Source: Hyperoodon ampullatus
Taxonomy: Eukaryota > Chordata > Mammalia > Artiodactyla > Ziphiidae
Assembly: GCA_949752795.1 (NCBI GenBank)
Contig: OX457070.1
Location: forward strand, 25,878,588 to 25,942,587
Direction of reading: 5' to 3'
Length of the DNA: 64,000 nt
The notes under the pieces are model-generated. The model was not told the origin of the DNA and ran no database searches. It worked only from the letters and a program-made list of their open reading frames with translations. Positions 13,146 through 24,472 of this stretch are shown in pieces (position 1 is the first letter of the stretch; every line of letters begins with the position of its first letter). The translations under genes were made by a program, and so were the position numbers.

Positions 13146-13863
13146 AATAGGAAAGATCAATGAAACTAAAAGCTGGCTCTTTGAAAATATAAACAAAATT
13201 GATAAACCTTTAGGAAGACTCATCAAGAAAAAAAGGGAGAGGGCCCCAATCAATAAAATCAGAAATGAAAAAGAAGTTACAACTGACACCACAGAAATAC
13301 AAAGGATCATAAGAGACTACTATGAGCAACTACACGCCAATAAAATGGACAACCTAGAAGGAACTGATTAATTCTTAGAAAGGTACAACCTCCCAAGACT
13401 GAATCAGGAAGACACAGAAAATATGAATAGACCAATTACCAGAACTGAAATTGAATCAGCAATTTAAAAATTCCCAACAAAGAAAAGTCCAGGACCAAAT
13501 GGCTTCACAGGTGAATTCTACCAAACACTGAGAAGAGTTAACACCCATCCTTCTGAAACCGTTCCAAAAATTTGCAGAGGAAGGAACACTTCTGAACTCA
13601 TTCTAGGAGGGCACCAGCACGCTGATACCAAAACCAGACAAAGATATTACAAAAAAGAAAACTACAGACCAATACCACTGATGAACATAGATGCAAAAAT
13701 CCTCAACAAAATACTAGCAAACCGAATCCACTAATAAACTAAAAGGATCATACACCATGATCATGTGGGATTCATCCCAGGGATGCAAGGATTTTTCAGT
13801 ATCTGCAAATCCATCAGTGTGATACACCACATTAACAAACTGAAGAATAAAAACCATGTGACC

Positions 13864-14222
13864 GGGCTTCCCTGGTGGCACAGTGGTTAAGAATCCACCT
13901 GCCATTGCAGGGGACATGGATTCGAGCCCTGGTCTGGGAAGATCCCACATGCCGCGAAGCAACTAAGCCTGTGTGCCACAACTACTGAGCCTGTGCTCTA
14001 GAGCCTGTGAGCCACAACTACTGAGTCCGCGTGCTACCAACTACTGAAGCCTGTGCACCTAGAGCCCGTGCTCTGCAACAAAGAGAAGCCACCGCAACGA
14101 GAAGCCCGCACACCGCAACAAAGAGTAGCCCCCGCTCGTTGCAACTAGAGAAAGCCCACGCGCAGTAATGAAGACCCAACACAGCCAAAAATAAATAAAT
14201 AAAATAAATTTATTTAAAAAAA
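13864..14222 (+). mobile_element. CHR-type SINE, old long form
   Basis: A long copy with repeated CCACAACTACTGA(G) phrases and an (AAAT)n tail. Splits the older L1 ORF2; flanks ATGTGACC / ATATGATC suggest a worn duplication. Confidence 0.95.
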
Positions 14223-14722
14223 ATATGATCATCTCAATAGATGCAGAAAAAGCTTTTGACAGATTTCAACACACATTTATGATAAAAACTCTCTAGAAAG
14301 TGGGCACAGAGAGAACATACCTCAACACAATAAAGGCCATATATGACAAACCCACAGCTAACATTATACTCAATGGTGAAAAGCTGAAAGCATTTCCCCT
14401 AAGATCAGGAACAAGACAAGGATGTCCACTCTCGCCACTTTTATTCAACATAGTTTTGGAAGTCCTAGCCAGGGCAAGCAGAGAAGAAAAAGAAATAAAA
14501 CGAATCCAAATTGGAAAAGAAGTAAACTGTCCGTTTTTACAGATGACAAGATACTATAAAATCCTAAAGATGCTACCAGAAAACTACTAGAGCTCATCAA
14601 TGAATTCGCTAAAGTTTCAGGATATGAAATTAATACACAGAAATCTGCTGCATTCCTACATACTAACAATGAAAGATAAGAAAGACAAATTAAGCAAACA
14701 TTCCCATTCACCATTTAGAACT

Positions 14723-16290
14723 AATAAACGAGTTCAGCATGGTTGCAGGATAAAAGTTAAATATTAAAAAAATCAATTGTATCATTACATACTTGCAATT
14801 AACAAACTGAAAATGAAATTAAAAAAACCATTCTGGGGGAATTCTCTGGCGGTCCAGTGGTTAGGACTCTGCAATTCCACTGCAAGGGGGCATAAGTTAG
14901 ATCCCTGGTTGGGGAACTAAGATCCCTCAAGTCAAGCAGCACAGCCAAAAACAAAATCAAAAACTAAAACAAAAGCAAAAGAAAACCATTCTGTTCACAA
15001 CAGCCTCAAAAAAATTAAAATATTATATTAATGTAAATTTAACATAAGAAGAGAAAAACTTCTACTCTGAAAGCTACAAAAAATTATTGCAAGAAATTAA
15101 AGAATATCTAAATAAATGCAAAACATCCCAAGTCCATGGACTTAACTGTTAAGAAAGCAATTCTCACCAAACTGATCACAGATTCAACACAATCCCTATC
15201 AGAATCCTAGCTGATTTTTTAGTAGAAATTTTGCAAGCATATGGAATCATAAAGGACCCAGAATAGCCAAGACAATCATGAAAAATAAGATAATGTTGGA
15301 GGACTAATACTTCCCAATTTTAACTCACAGAATGGGAGAATACATCAAAATCAAAATTTTGATAAGAATGTGTATCTAGAATCCATAGAACAGTTAAAAC
15401 TCAATAAAAAAGAGAAATAACCCAAATGAAAACCAGGCCAGGATCTTAATACACATTTCTCCAAGGATAACACACAACTGGCCAATAAGCACACAGAAAG
15501 ATGTTCAACATCATAATCATGAGGCAAATGCAAATCAAAAGCAAAATGAGATACAAATTCACATCCACTAGAATAGATCCAATGAAAAAGTCAGATAATA
15601 AGTGTTGGTGAGTTTGTAGAGAAATTGAAATCCACATACATTGCTACTGGGAATGTAAAATGGTGCAGCCACTTTGGCAAACAGTCTGACAACTCCTCAA
15701 ATGATTAAATATTAAGTTATCACATGATCTAGGAATTCCATTCCTGGGTACATACCCAAGACAAATGAAAACATACTGTCCATATAAAAACCTGTACATG
15801 AATATAAAAGCATTTATATTTTATAAATATCAAATCATTATTTTATAAAAGCATTATTCATAGTAGCCAAAAGGTGGAAACAACCAAATGTCCATCAACA
15901 AACAGATAAACAAAATGTGATACATACATACGATGAAATATTACTGAGCCATTAGAAGGAATAAAATAATGATACAAGCCATAACTTGGATGAACCTGAA
16001 AACATCATGCTAAGTTAAAAGAAGCCAGTCATAAAAGTCCACACATTAAATGATTCCATTTGTATTAAGGTCTAGAATAGGAAAATTTATAATAGAGACA
16101 AAGTAGATCAGTGGTTGACTTAGGGCTTGGGGGGAGGTTTCTTTCTGAGGTGATAAAAATGTTCTAAAATCAACTGTGTTGATGGTTGCACATATCTGTG
16201 AATAGGGTAAAAATCATTAAATGGTACACTTTAAGTGGGAGAATTATATATATGTGCATTACATATCAAAAAAGCTGTTGAAAAAAAATG
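14723..16290 (+). mobile_element. Old L1 3' fragment joined directly to the preceding L1
   Basis: It starts TAGAACTAATAAACGAGTTC, an ORF2 position slightly before the point where the upstream L1 breaks off, then runs through ORF2 remnants to a 3' UTR ending near 16285. It is more diverged than the upstream L1. A short SINE interrupts it at 14836-14981. Confidence 0.8.
14836..14981 (+). mobile_element. Short tRNA-derived SINE, second subtype
   Basis: Reads GGTCCAGTGGTTAGGACTC with GATCCCTGGTTGGGGAAC, a subtype related to Bov-tA/CHRS. TSD AAAACCATTCTG at 14824-14835 and 14982-14993. Confidence 0.9.
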
Positions 16291-16487
16291 TTCTATGAGC
16301 ATTTGAAAGGTTTTTTTTAAAAGCATACAAACATTTATACACATCAACCTCACTATTTCCAGATGTTTCTCTAACTCTGCTTTTTTTTTTTTTAATTTCA
16401 TATCTATGGTCTGTCATGGGCTAAATATGTGTGTTCAAGCTCCCTAGTGTTCTGTATAATCCATTTCTCCTTGAGGGTCCTCTAGGG

Positions 16488-16668
16488 CAGCGGTCCCCGA
16501 CCTTTTTGGCACCAGGGACCAGTATCATGGAAGACAATTTTTCCACAGACGGGGGTGGGGGATGGGGGGATGGTTCAGGTGGTAATGTGAGGAATGGGGA
16601 GCGATAGGGAGCTGCAGGTGAAGTTTCTCTCACTTGCCCGCCACTCATCTCCTCTGTGCAGCCTGGTC
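16488..16668 (+). mobile_element. hAT/Charlie-like DNA transposon fragment
   Basis: It starts CAGCGGTCCCCGACC, then TTTTTGGCACCAGGGACC and AAGACAATTTTTCCACAG, a familiar mammalian hAT-type repeat. The right terminal repeat is not recognisable. Loosely similar octamers CTCTAGGG and GTCTAGAG flank it. Family name not assigned. Confidence 0.6.
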
Positions 16669-16764
16669 TAGAGTATGCTTCTGCAGGTTATGTTTCCATC
16701 TTTCTTTTCCAAGCTATGTCTCCTAGACTACCCACTGCAGAGTTGCAATGTTGTTTTTTCATCT

Positions 16765-18043
16765 TATACATTCTTTTTTGTGTGTGATAAACACAGAAGA
16801 TTAAATTTACCATCTTAACCAATTTTTAAGCATACAGTTCAGCAGCGTTAAGTATGTTCACACTGTTGCACAACAGATCTCTAGAACATCTTCATCTTGC
16901 AACACTGAAACTCTATACCCAATAAACATTAATTCTCCCTCCTTTCTCTCCCCAGCCGTTGGCAGCCACTTTTCTACTTTGTTTCTATGATTTTCACTAT
17001 TTCAGATACTTCATATAGGTGGAATATACAGTGTTTATCTTTTTGTGACTGGCTTATTTCACTCAGCACAAGGTCCTTGAGATTCACCTATGTTATAGCA
17101 TGTGACAGGATTTTCTTTTTTTAAGGCTGCATAACATTCTATTGTATATATATCACATTATATTTATCCTTTCATCTGCTGATGGACATATCTTGATTAT
17201 TGTGAGTAATGCTGCAATGAACATGGGTGTGCAGATATCTCTGAGATCCTGCTTTGAATTCCTTTGGATATACACCCAGAATTGGGATTGCTGTATCATA
17301 TCGTCATTTTATTTTTAATTTTTTAGGAACCTCCATACTGTTTTCCATAATGGCTGTGCCATTTTATATTTCCACCAACAGTGCACAAGGGTTCCAATTT
17401 CTCTGCATCCTTGCCAACAAATGTTATTTTCTGTTATTTTGATAGTACCCATCCTAACAGGTGTGCAGTAGTATCTCATTGTGGTTTTGATTTGCATTTC
17501 TCTGATGATTAGTGATATTAAGCATCTTTTCATATACTTGTTGACCATTCATATATACTCCCTGGAGAACTGTCTATTCGAGTCCTTTACCCATTTTTAA
17601 ATTGGGTTTCTTTGTTGTTGAGTTTTAGAAGTTCGATCACTTATCATGATTTGCAAATATTTTCTCCTATTCCACAGGTTGCCTTTTAACTCTGTTGATT
17701 GTGTCCTTTGAAGCAGAGTTTTAAATTCTGATATAGTATAATTTATTTATTTTTGCTTTTGTTGCCTATACTTTTGATGTCATATCCAAGAAATCACTGA
17801 CAAATCCAATGTCATGAAGCTTTTCCCCCATGTTTTCTTCTAAGAGTTTTATAATTTTAGCTCTTCTGTTTGGATCTTTGATCCATTTTGAGTTAATTTT
17901 GTATATGGTAAAAGGTAATGGTCCAAATTAATTCTTTTGCATGTGGATATCCAGTTTTCCAATACCATTTGTTGAAGAGACTATTCTTTTCCCACTGTGT
18001 AGTCTTGGTGCCCTTATGGAAAACCATCCATCTAATACATTCT
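16765..18043 (-). mobile_element. Antisense old L1 3' fragment
   Basis: The reverse complement shows L1 3' UTR followed inwards by the ORF2 C-terminal region, for example the relic MEKRCL-type frame at 17315-17548 with WKTVWRFLKN. It ends at the SINE inserted at 18044, after TTGTTGAAGAGACTATTC, which is typical antisense L1 ORF2 sequence. It runs in the ALMS1 sense direction. Confidence 0.82.
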
Positions 18044-18251
18044 TTTTTTTTTTTGGTGGGGGGGTACGTGGGCCTCTCACTGTTGTGGCCTCTCCTGTTG
18101 TGGAGCACAGGCTCCGGACGCGCAGGCCCAGCGGCCATGGCTCACGGGCCCAGCCGCTCTGCGGCATAGGGGATCTTCCCGGAATGGGGCACGGACCCAT
18201 GTCCCCTGCATCGGCAGGTGGACTCTCAACCACTGCGCCACCAGGGAAGCC
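18044..18251 (-). mobile_element. CHR-type SINE, short poly(A) form
   Basis: TSD CCATCTAATACATTCT at 18028-18043 and 18252-18267. Inserted at the edge of an antisense L1; same orientation as ALMS1. Confidence 0.97.
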
Positions 18252-18871
18252 CCATCTAATACATTCTGGATGTTAGCAGCTGCACAAGGACTATCTTCAA
18301 AATACAGTATCGATAGATTAGCTTCTTGACTCCTTTCTTTTCTTATCTGGATACTGTTCTATATTCCTCTAAGACATAAAGTTTGACAGCTAGGTAGTAA
18401 CGGCTTGTGTCCTATACACTTTTCTTTTATGTTATTAGAAAAAGGGGGCCATGGGTAAACATAAATAGATTTGATCTTGGGTCTTTTTTATTGTAATTTT
18501 TAAGAAGTTTGTATTGAGGTTCTTTCTGTCTTTGTCACAGTCATCTGGAATGCCTTAGCTTTCCCCTGTTTCAGTGTTGAGACATGATACTTCACTTCTA
18601 ATACTATCAGCCTTGGGTATTTAATTGTAATTTTATTTCTAAATTGCCAGTATCTTTTCCCAGAAGTAACAATTATCTTACAAATAAATACATACATCCA
18701 CACAGACAAAGAAGCACTGAAGTGATACGCATAACAAAGCAAAAAATTTTAAAATGGAAGTCTGTTTAAGTTGTGAGACTATAGTCTCATCAGAATTAAG
18801 TGGAAACACGTAGACACAGGTGTTTGCGTGTGCGTGCTCTCTCTCACATCCCCTACCCCACTCCCCATTAC

Positions 18872-19042
18872 CTGCAATACCTATTTGCAAGGATTTCTTC
18901 TCTTCGGGCCAGCCTTCCTTAGGAACTGTCCTCTTACTGTGAATCTCCTCTTTCTGTTTAGTGGCTGTAGTGTCTGGTAGACTATCAATCTTCATGTCTT
19001 GTAGTTGAGCTGACTGCTCTGAAGCAGCAGCAGCACTGGAAC
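18872..19042 (-). CDS. ALMS1: ALMS1 internal exon (probably exon 15), third copy of a repeated exon module
   Basis: The 171-nt exon encodes SSAAAASEQSAQLQDM and continues to EEIHSKRTVPKEGW and EEKKSLQIGIA. The acceptor is TCTCTTAG|GT and the donor GCAG|GTAATG (intron starts at 18871). A second possible donor eight bases upstream, ATAG|GTATTG, keeps phase only if three codons are lost. I chose the downstream site because it restores the human-like spacing LQI-xxx-ESxCHSEF across the junction with the next exon. Both ends are phase 1, so the exon can be skipped or duplicated without a frameshift. It aligns without gaps to the exon at 32012-32182, with about 22 of 56 residues identical. Role in the protein is unknown. 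Confidence 0.92.
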
Positions 19043-19156
19043 CTAAGAGAGGGAAATCAAGATTCAGACAGGAAGCTGACAAAAATTATTTCAAAATACC
19101 TCTCAAGCATCTACTAGTGTGAGAAGATAGTTATGCTGGATAAACAGTGAGATGGA

Positions 19157-19497
19157 TGCAGGACAGGAATAAAGAAGCAGACGTAGAGAACAGACTTGAG
19201 GACACGGGGAGGGGGAAGGGTAAGCTGGGACGAGGTGAGAGAGTGGCACGGACTTATATACTACCAAATGTAAAATAGATAGTTAGTGGGAAGCAGCCGC
19301 ATAGCACAGGGAGATCAGCTCAGTGCTGTGTGACCACATAGAGGGGTGGGATAGGTAGGGTGGGAGGGACATGAAAGAGGGAGGAGATATGGGGATATAT
19401 GTATATGTATAGCTGATTCACTCTGTTATAAAGTAGAAACTAACACACCATTGTAAAGCAATTATACCCCAATAAAGATGTTTAAAACAAAAAAATT
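19157..19497 (+). mobile_element. Very short young L1 3' UTR insertion
   Basis: About 340 bases of L1 3' UTR (GGGGAGGGGGAAGGGTAAGC, GGGAAGCAGCCGCATAGCAC, ending AATAAAGATGTTTAAAAC) closely match the 3' ends at 40.4 and 63.7 kb. The 9-mer TGAGATGGA lies just before it (19148-19156) and just after it (19498-19506), a plausible target duplication. Confidence 0.85.
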
Positions 19498-19506
19498 TGA
19501 GATGGA

Positions 19507-19717
19507 GGGCTTCCCTAGTGGCGCAGTGGTTGAGAGTCCGCCTGCCGATGCAGGGGACGCGGGTTCGTGCCCCGGTCTGGGAAGATCCCACATGCCGCGG
19601 AGCGGCTGGTCCCGTGAGCCATGGCCACTGAGCCTGTGTGTCCAGAGCCTGTGCTCCGCAACGGGAGAGGCCACAACAGTGAGAGGCCCGCGTATCGCAA
19701 AAAAAAAAAAAAAAAAC
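19507..19717 (+). mobile_element. CHR-type SINE, short poly(A) form
   Basis: Flanked by TGAGATGGA at 19498-19506 and 19718-19726. The same 9-mer also bounds the L1 tail just upstream. Confidence 0.96.
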
Positions 19718-19927
19718 TGAGATGGAAAGAGAAAAGCATTTTGGGCAAAGGTGACTACATATGAAAAAAATGTAATCAGGAAAGCAACTGAACATCTAAG
19801 AAACAGTGCAAGTATATAATTTATTATAGAATTTGGAAGGAAAAGAGAGAAAAATTAGCATTTGAAAAGTTCTTTGGGAGCCCATTCTGTTGTGAAAGAC
19901 TAGGCTAAAAAAGTTTAGCTTTGATTC

Positions 19928-20134
19928 TTTTTTTTTTTTTTTTGCGGTACACGGGCCTCTCACTGTTGTGGCCTCTCCCATTGCAGAGCACAGGCTCCGG
20001 ACACGCAGGCTCAGCTGCCATGGCTCACGGGCCTAGCCGCTCCGTGGCATGTGGGATCTTCCCAGACCAGGGCACGAACCCGTGTCCCCTGCATCGGCAG
20101 GCGGACTCTCAACCACTGCACCACCAGGGAAGCC
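19928..20134 (-). mobile_element. CHR-type SINE, short poly(A) form
   Basis: A complete antisense short copy lying directly against the tail of another antisense SINE (20135-20346). Confidence 0.95.
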
Positions 20135-20346
20135 TTTTTTTAAAAAATAAATTTATTTGGTTGTATTGGGTGCTCATTGCTGTGCGCGGGCTTTCTCTAG
20201 TTGCGGCAAGCGGGGCTACTCGTCATTGTGGTGCACGGGCTTCTCATTGCGGTGGCTTCTCTTGTTGCAGAGCACAGGAGGGCTCGAACCCGTGTCTCCT
20301 GCATTGGCAGACAGATTCTTAACCATTGCACCACCAGCAAAGTCCT
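20135..20346 (-). mobile_element. CHR-type SINE, old long form with internal deletion
   Basis: Antisense; its 3' part (TTTATTTGGTTGTATTGGG) and 5' end (ACCACCAGCAAAGTCC) are present, but the middle is shortened. Older than the neighbouring short copy. Confidence 0.9.
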
Positions 20347-20440
20347 AGTTTTTACTTTCAAGGGCAATGAAAACTTTTTGATGAGATTAACATGATCAAA
20401 ACTTTTTCTGAAGCATTTGTTTAAAAACAGCAAAAAAGGT

Positions 20441-21087
20441 GTCTCTAAGGACCCGGGTTGAGAAGCAGATTTTAAAAGCAGTTTCTCTTCAAATCATCTT
20501 TCATACCATCTGATAAGCATCTTGATTCACCATGGCATTGGCAGCAGTAAAATGGGCTATATCAAGCAGAACTATCTTGAAACATTTATTTCCAATTCAA
20601 AATGGAGCCTTATATTGTGTTTGTCATAAAACTACATATTCTTCTCTTCCAGATGACTATAATTGCAAAGTAGAGCTTGCTTTGACATCTCATGGCAGGA
20701 CAATAGTATGCTATCACCCTTCTGTGGACATTCCGTATGAACACACAAAACCTATCCCTCGCCAGATCCTGTGCAGAATAATGAAGAAACACATGATCTA
20801 GTGCTGAAAACCAGATTAGAAGAAAAAGGTGAATACTTAGAGCAAGGACCCATGATAGAACAACTTAGCAAAATGTTCTTTACTACTAAGCACCATTGGT
20901 ATCCTCGCAGACAGTATCATAGATGTCGTAGGAAACTGAATCCTCCAAAAGACAGGTGATATTGAGGTTTTCAGGAATCAAAGAGAAATGTTATCCTGCA
21001 TCTCATTTGCCATTTGAGAAAATACAATTGGGTATATTCACTAATATGTTACATAGTAAAATAATAAAATATCTTCTCATATAAAAA
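20441..21087 (+). pseudogene. MRPL42: Processed retrocopy of MRPL42 (mitochondrial ribosomal protein), frameshifted
   Basis: This is an intronless copy of MRPL42, a subunit of the mitochondrial ribosome. The start ATG is at 20532. The first frame reads [18 protein letters not shown] and [14 protein letters not shown]. One base is missing near 20762, and the second frame continues with [37 protein letters not shown] and RKLNPPKDR, stopping at 20957-20959. The 3' UTR has AATAAA at about 21063 and a poly(A) run. The repeat AAAACAGCAAAAAAG occurs just upstream (about 20424-20438) and just after the tail (about 21089-21103), so the copy has its target duplications. With a mid-gene frameshift it cannot encode a normal protein. 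It lies antisense in an ALMS1 intron. Confidence 0.93.
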
Positions 21088-21229
21088 AAAAACAGCAAAA
21101 AAGCGGGTAAGCTTTCGAATACAATATTTGCCCAGAATACAATATAACTTCTGAAAAGGAAGCAATACACAAAAAAAGAGAAGTGGCTAATTATACTCCA
21201 AAATATGTTTCTATTTATACTTGTGACAG

Positions 21230-21540
21230 ACTACCAGCTGTCCTGTGAAATCCACTGTCCTTTTCCTCTAAAATAGAACCTGACTTAGCTGGGCATACCA
21301 TAATAGAGATTATTTTTCCCAGCCTCCCTGGCCACATAGGTTGGTGTGACCATGTGAGTAAGTCTGGCCAATAGGATGGAAGGGGAATGGTACATTTAAC
21401 TTTTGAGAAGTATTTAAAAGAAGAAATACACTTTTTTCTTTTTCCTTTTTTTTCCTTTTTGCTGGCTGGAATACGTGTCTGATAACTACAGCATGAGAAT
21501 GGAGGCTAAAATGTTGAAGCAACAGGAGAGAAAGAGCTTT
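21230..21540. repeat. Old dispersed repeat (MER/MaLR type), family not named
   Basis: The phrases CCCAGCCTCCCTGGCCACAT, GGTGTGACCATGTGAGTAAG and TCTGGCCAATAGGATGG belong to a common mammalian repeat also seen near 49560-49770. I cannot name the family with confidence. Confidence 0.45.
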
Positions 21541-22057
21541 GTTCCCTGATACTCTTTTCTGTCTTCTTTAAGCCAATGTCAATTTGTTTTTGTTTTCATC
21601 TCTCAGAGCCGAAACTATCCTAAACTAAACACACTTTTACAGGCATTTTTAATCAGCACAGTCCTACCGAAGTAAATTAACTGGGTAGGTAGTTAGGAAG
21701 TAAACAAGCTAAATTCCTGAAGAACAAAGGCCTATGTAAAACAATTTTATTAGAGAATTAGCATCTCATGGCAACAAATGTTTTTATCAGTAGAGTTTTA
21801 AAAAGTCCATTATGTGAATTTCTGGCAATGAGATTAATTTGTGTATAATATTCATAAAGTTCTCCAAAAATATCTCAAAGGGCTTTAAAAATGTTAGTTT
21901 TACCTGCCAGTGTATACCAAAAGTTGCTGCTAACATCCTATTTCACATATGAACAAGATGGAGGGTTGAAGAGAGCAAGAATATATAATACTTTTCTATT
22001 TATATTCATTTTAGAAGGTCAGAATAAAACAATAGGCAGATAATTCAGTTCCACTAC
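21541..22057. other. ALMS1 intron
   Basis: AT-rich, no repeat or coding sequence recognised. The same holds for 22196-22738. Confidence 0.55.
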
Positions 22058-22195
22058 CTGTAGTGTCTTTCTGCAAGGATTCTTTTTCTTCAGATAGAGC
22101 AGCCTCGGTCGCTGCCCTTTTACTGTAGATCTCCTTTTTCTGGTTTTTGTCTGAGAGGTCCTCATCCCCAGTGATGAGAACTTGAGCTTGAGCAT
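22058..22195 (-). CDS. ALMS1: ALMS1 internal exon (probably exon 14), second copy of the repeated module
   Basis: The 138-nt exon encodes AQAQVLITGDEDLSDK, KKEIYSKRAATEAALS and EEKESLQKDTT. The acceptor is TATTCCAG|AT and the donor ACAG|GTAGTG. Both boundaries are phase 1. Joining to the exon at 32 kb makes a GAT (Asp) codon; joining to the exon at 18.9 kb makes GGT (Gly). It shares the core (AQVL..DL.D...KE.IYSKR..T.A.LS..K..QKD) with the exon at 32 kb but lacks about 11 codons at the start. The frame is intact. An open frame on the same strand in another phase is a shadow. Confidence 0.93.
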
Positions 22196-22738
22196 CTGGA
22201 ATAATGAAGTCATTTGATCCCAGGGAGAAGGAAAAGATAACACAAGCAAGTAATCCACCCCCCTACCCCAAACAAAAACAAAAACAAAAACCTCTTTATT
22301 ATATATTAGGAAAAAAAGCATCTCTTAGGCTCAACCATATAAAAGCTGTGACAGTTTTAAGGACTTTATAACATATGACAGTTTTGGGGGGTTTGGAAAG
22401 TTTTCCATATTTTTCTGTGTACAATCACTTTAAACAAAATCTGTTCTTTGCTGATTTGATGCAACAGTTAAAAAAAAAATCCAGATCAGGTATCTTTCAA
22501 AGTAGAAAAGTACATCAGAACAAACCTATTCAAAATTTTTGTCACTTAGGGGGCAAATTCTGATATTTCATATAATCCTAGAAAAGCATCTATAGCATCT
22601 AGATTTTATATATAGTACTTACATAATTTTTAAAAATCTCCTGAGATTAAATTTGTCTAATGCTTTCTATTTTCTTTCTGTTTTTCTTGGTCATACTTGC
22701 TAGGGATTTATCTACCTTATTGGTCTTTTAAAATCAGC

Positions 22739-22921
22739 TTTTTTTTTTTTTTTTTGGCGGTACACGGGCCTCTCACTGTTGTGGCCTCTCCCATTGCGGA
22801 GCACAGTCTCTGGACGCGCAGGCTCACGGACCCAGCCGCTCCGCGGCATGTGGGATCTTCCCGGACCAGTGTCCTCTGCATCGGCAGGCGGACTCTCAAC
22901 GACTGCGCCACCAGAGAAGCC
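22739..22921 (-). mobile_element. CHR-type SINE, short form with small deletions
   Basis: Antisense. It lacks bases in the CATGG and GGGCACGAACC parts. No clear target duplication seen. Confidence 0.93.
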
Positions 22922-23556
22922 CTCTTTTCTTTTTTATTGTATGAGAAAACGCCAAGTGCAAAATAATAATGTTGGTAAATAAATTAAAAATCACCCATAC
23001 AACAACTAGGATACAGTTATCAAGCAGTTAATATGGTTATGTTTTTTACAATGGATTGACAAGAGATTCATCTCCTTTCTCTAAGAATGAATATTTTTCA
23101 ACAAAGCAGTCAGAAAGGCAATAGAGATTACTAAAAACAACATAATGAACACCAATGTGTCTACTATAGAGCTTAAGAAATAAAACATTACAGATATAAT
23201 GATATAATGATAATGATACCCCGTGTAAAGTCTCAATACCATTCTCTTTTCAGCAGCAACCTTAAGCTCAATTTAGAGTTCGTCAATCTCAAGGATGTTC
23301 TTGAACTTTTTACTATACAGTGCTGCATGTATTAGTCAACAATGTACTGGATTGTTTTGCATGTCTTTAAACTTTATATAAAGGGTATAATAATCTGTGT
23401 ACCTTTAAGTAACTTGCCTTTTACACTCAGTATTACGATTGGGGGATTTACTCATAGTGACTCTAATTAACTCATTCTCAGTGTTATGTAGAATTCTATG
23501 GAATTAATATATCAATTTTCACCTATTGGTAAACTTTAGGCTATTTCTAATTTTTT

Positions 23557-23861
23557 TTTTTAGATGTTGGGGGTAGGAGTTTATTAATTTATTTATTTTT
23601 GCTGTGTTGGGTCTTCGTTTCTGTGCAAGGGCTATCTCTAGTTGTGGCAAGCGGGGGCCACTCTTCATCGCGGTGCGCGGGCCTCTCACTGTTGTGGCCT
23701 CTCCCGTTGCGGAGCACAGGCTTCAGGCGCGCAGGCTCAGTAGTTGTGGCTCACGGGCCCAGCCGCTCCGCGGTATGTGGGATCCTCCCAGACCGGGGCT
23801 CAAACCCGTGTCCCCTGCATTGGCAGGCAGATTCTCAACCACTGCGCCACCAAGGAAGCCC
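23557..23861 (-). mobile_element. CHR-type SINE, intermediate long form
   Basis: TSD CTATTTCTAATTTTTT at 23541-23556 and 23862-23877. Inserted in an old antisense L1. Confidence 0.97.
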
Positions 23862-24361
23862 CTATTTCTAATTTTTTAATATTGAAAAGCATTACAATGA
23901 ACATTACTATAAATTTCTTTGTAGGTTGTATGAGTTTCAAATACCTTCTCTCAGTCTGTGCCTTGTCTTTGAATTATTTATGATGTCTTCTGGTGCACAA
24001 AATTTTCCATTTTAATAATACCACTTATTTTCTTTTTCCTTCATGGTCTGTGCTTTGTGTGTCTTATTTAAGAAATCATTCTTTCATGGTCAAAGGACAG
24101 TCATCTAAATTCTAAAAGCTTAAAGTTTTCCTTTTTACATTTAATATCATTTGAACTACACTTTTGTTTAATGTGCAGCAGGGATCTGATTTTATTTTTT
24201 CTTACATATATAATCAATGGCCCAAACACTACTGAATAGATCACCCTTTCTCCAGGATTGTTATGTCATCTGTATCATATATTAGTTTCCACATTCATGG
24301 GTGTGTTTCTGGGTCAACACGTTGTACCACTTTTGTTTATTTCTTTGTAAGTGAGGTCTTA

Positions 24362-24410
24362 AATATATATATTTTATATATATATAAATTATATATAAAT
24401 TTTATATATG

Positions 24411-24471
<61 letters not shown>

Positions 24472-24472
24472 A
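24362..24472. repeat. (TA)n then (CA)n microsatellite
   Basis: An impure TA-rich stretch is followed by about 20 uninterrupted TA units and about ten CA units (ending at 24471). Likely polymorphic in length. Confidence 0.95.

Larger units (their letters stand above)
8664..14722 (+). mobile_element. Older, nearly full-length L1 lacking its 3' end
   Basis: The 5' end (GTGGGCAAGATGGCAGAG) follows directly on another L1's tail. A long leader runs to about 10190. ORF1 remnants occupy about 10205-11380 (PLGCHR-like relics with stops). ORF2 remnants run from 11862 ([31 protein letters not shown]) to about 14700 ([16 protein letters not shown]). Many stops and frameshifts are present. SINEs are inserted at 11033-11249, 12933-13145 and 13864-14222. 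The L1 stops abruptly in mid ORF2 near 14722, where a different L1 takes over. It keeps the catalytic Glu in LQETH that the copy at 59.8 kb has lost. Confidence 0.88.
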
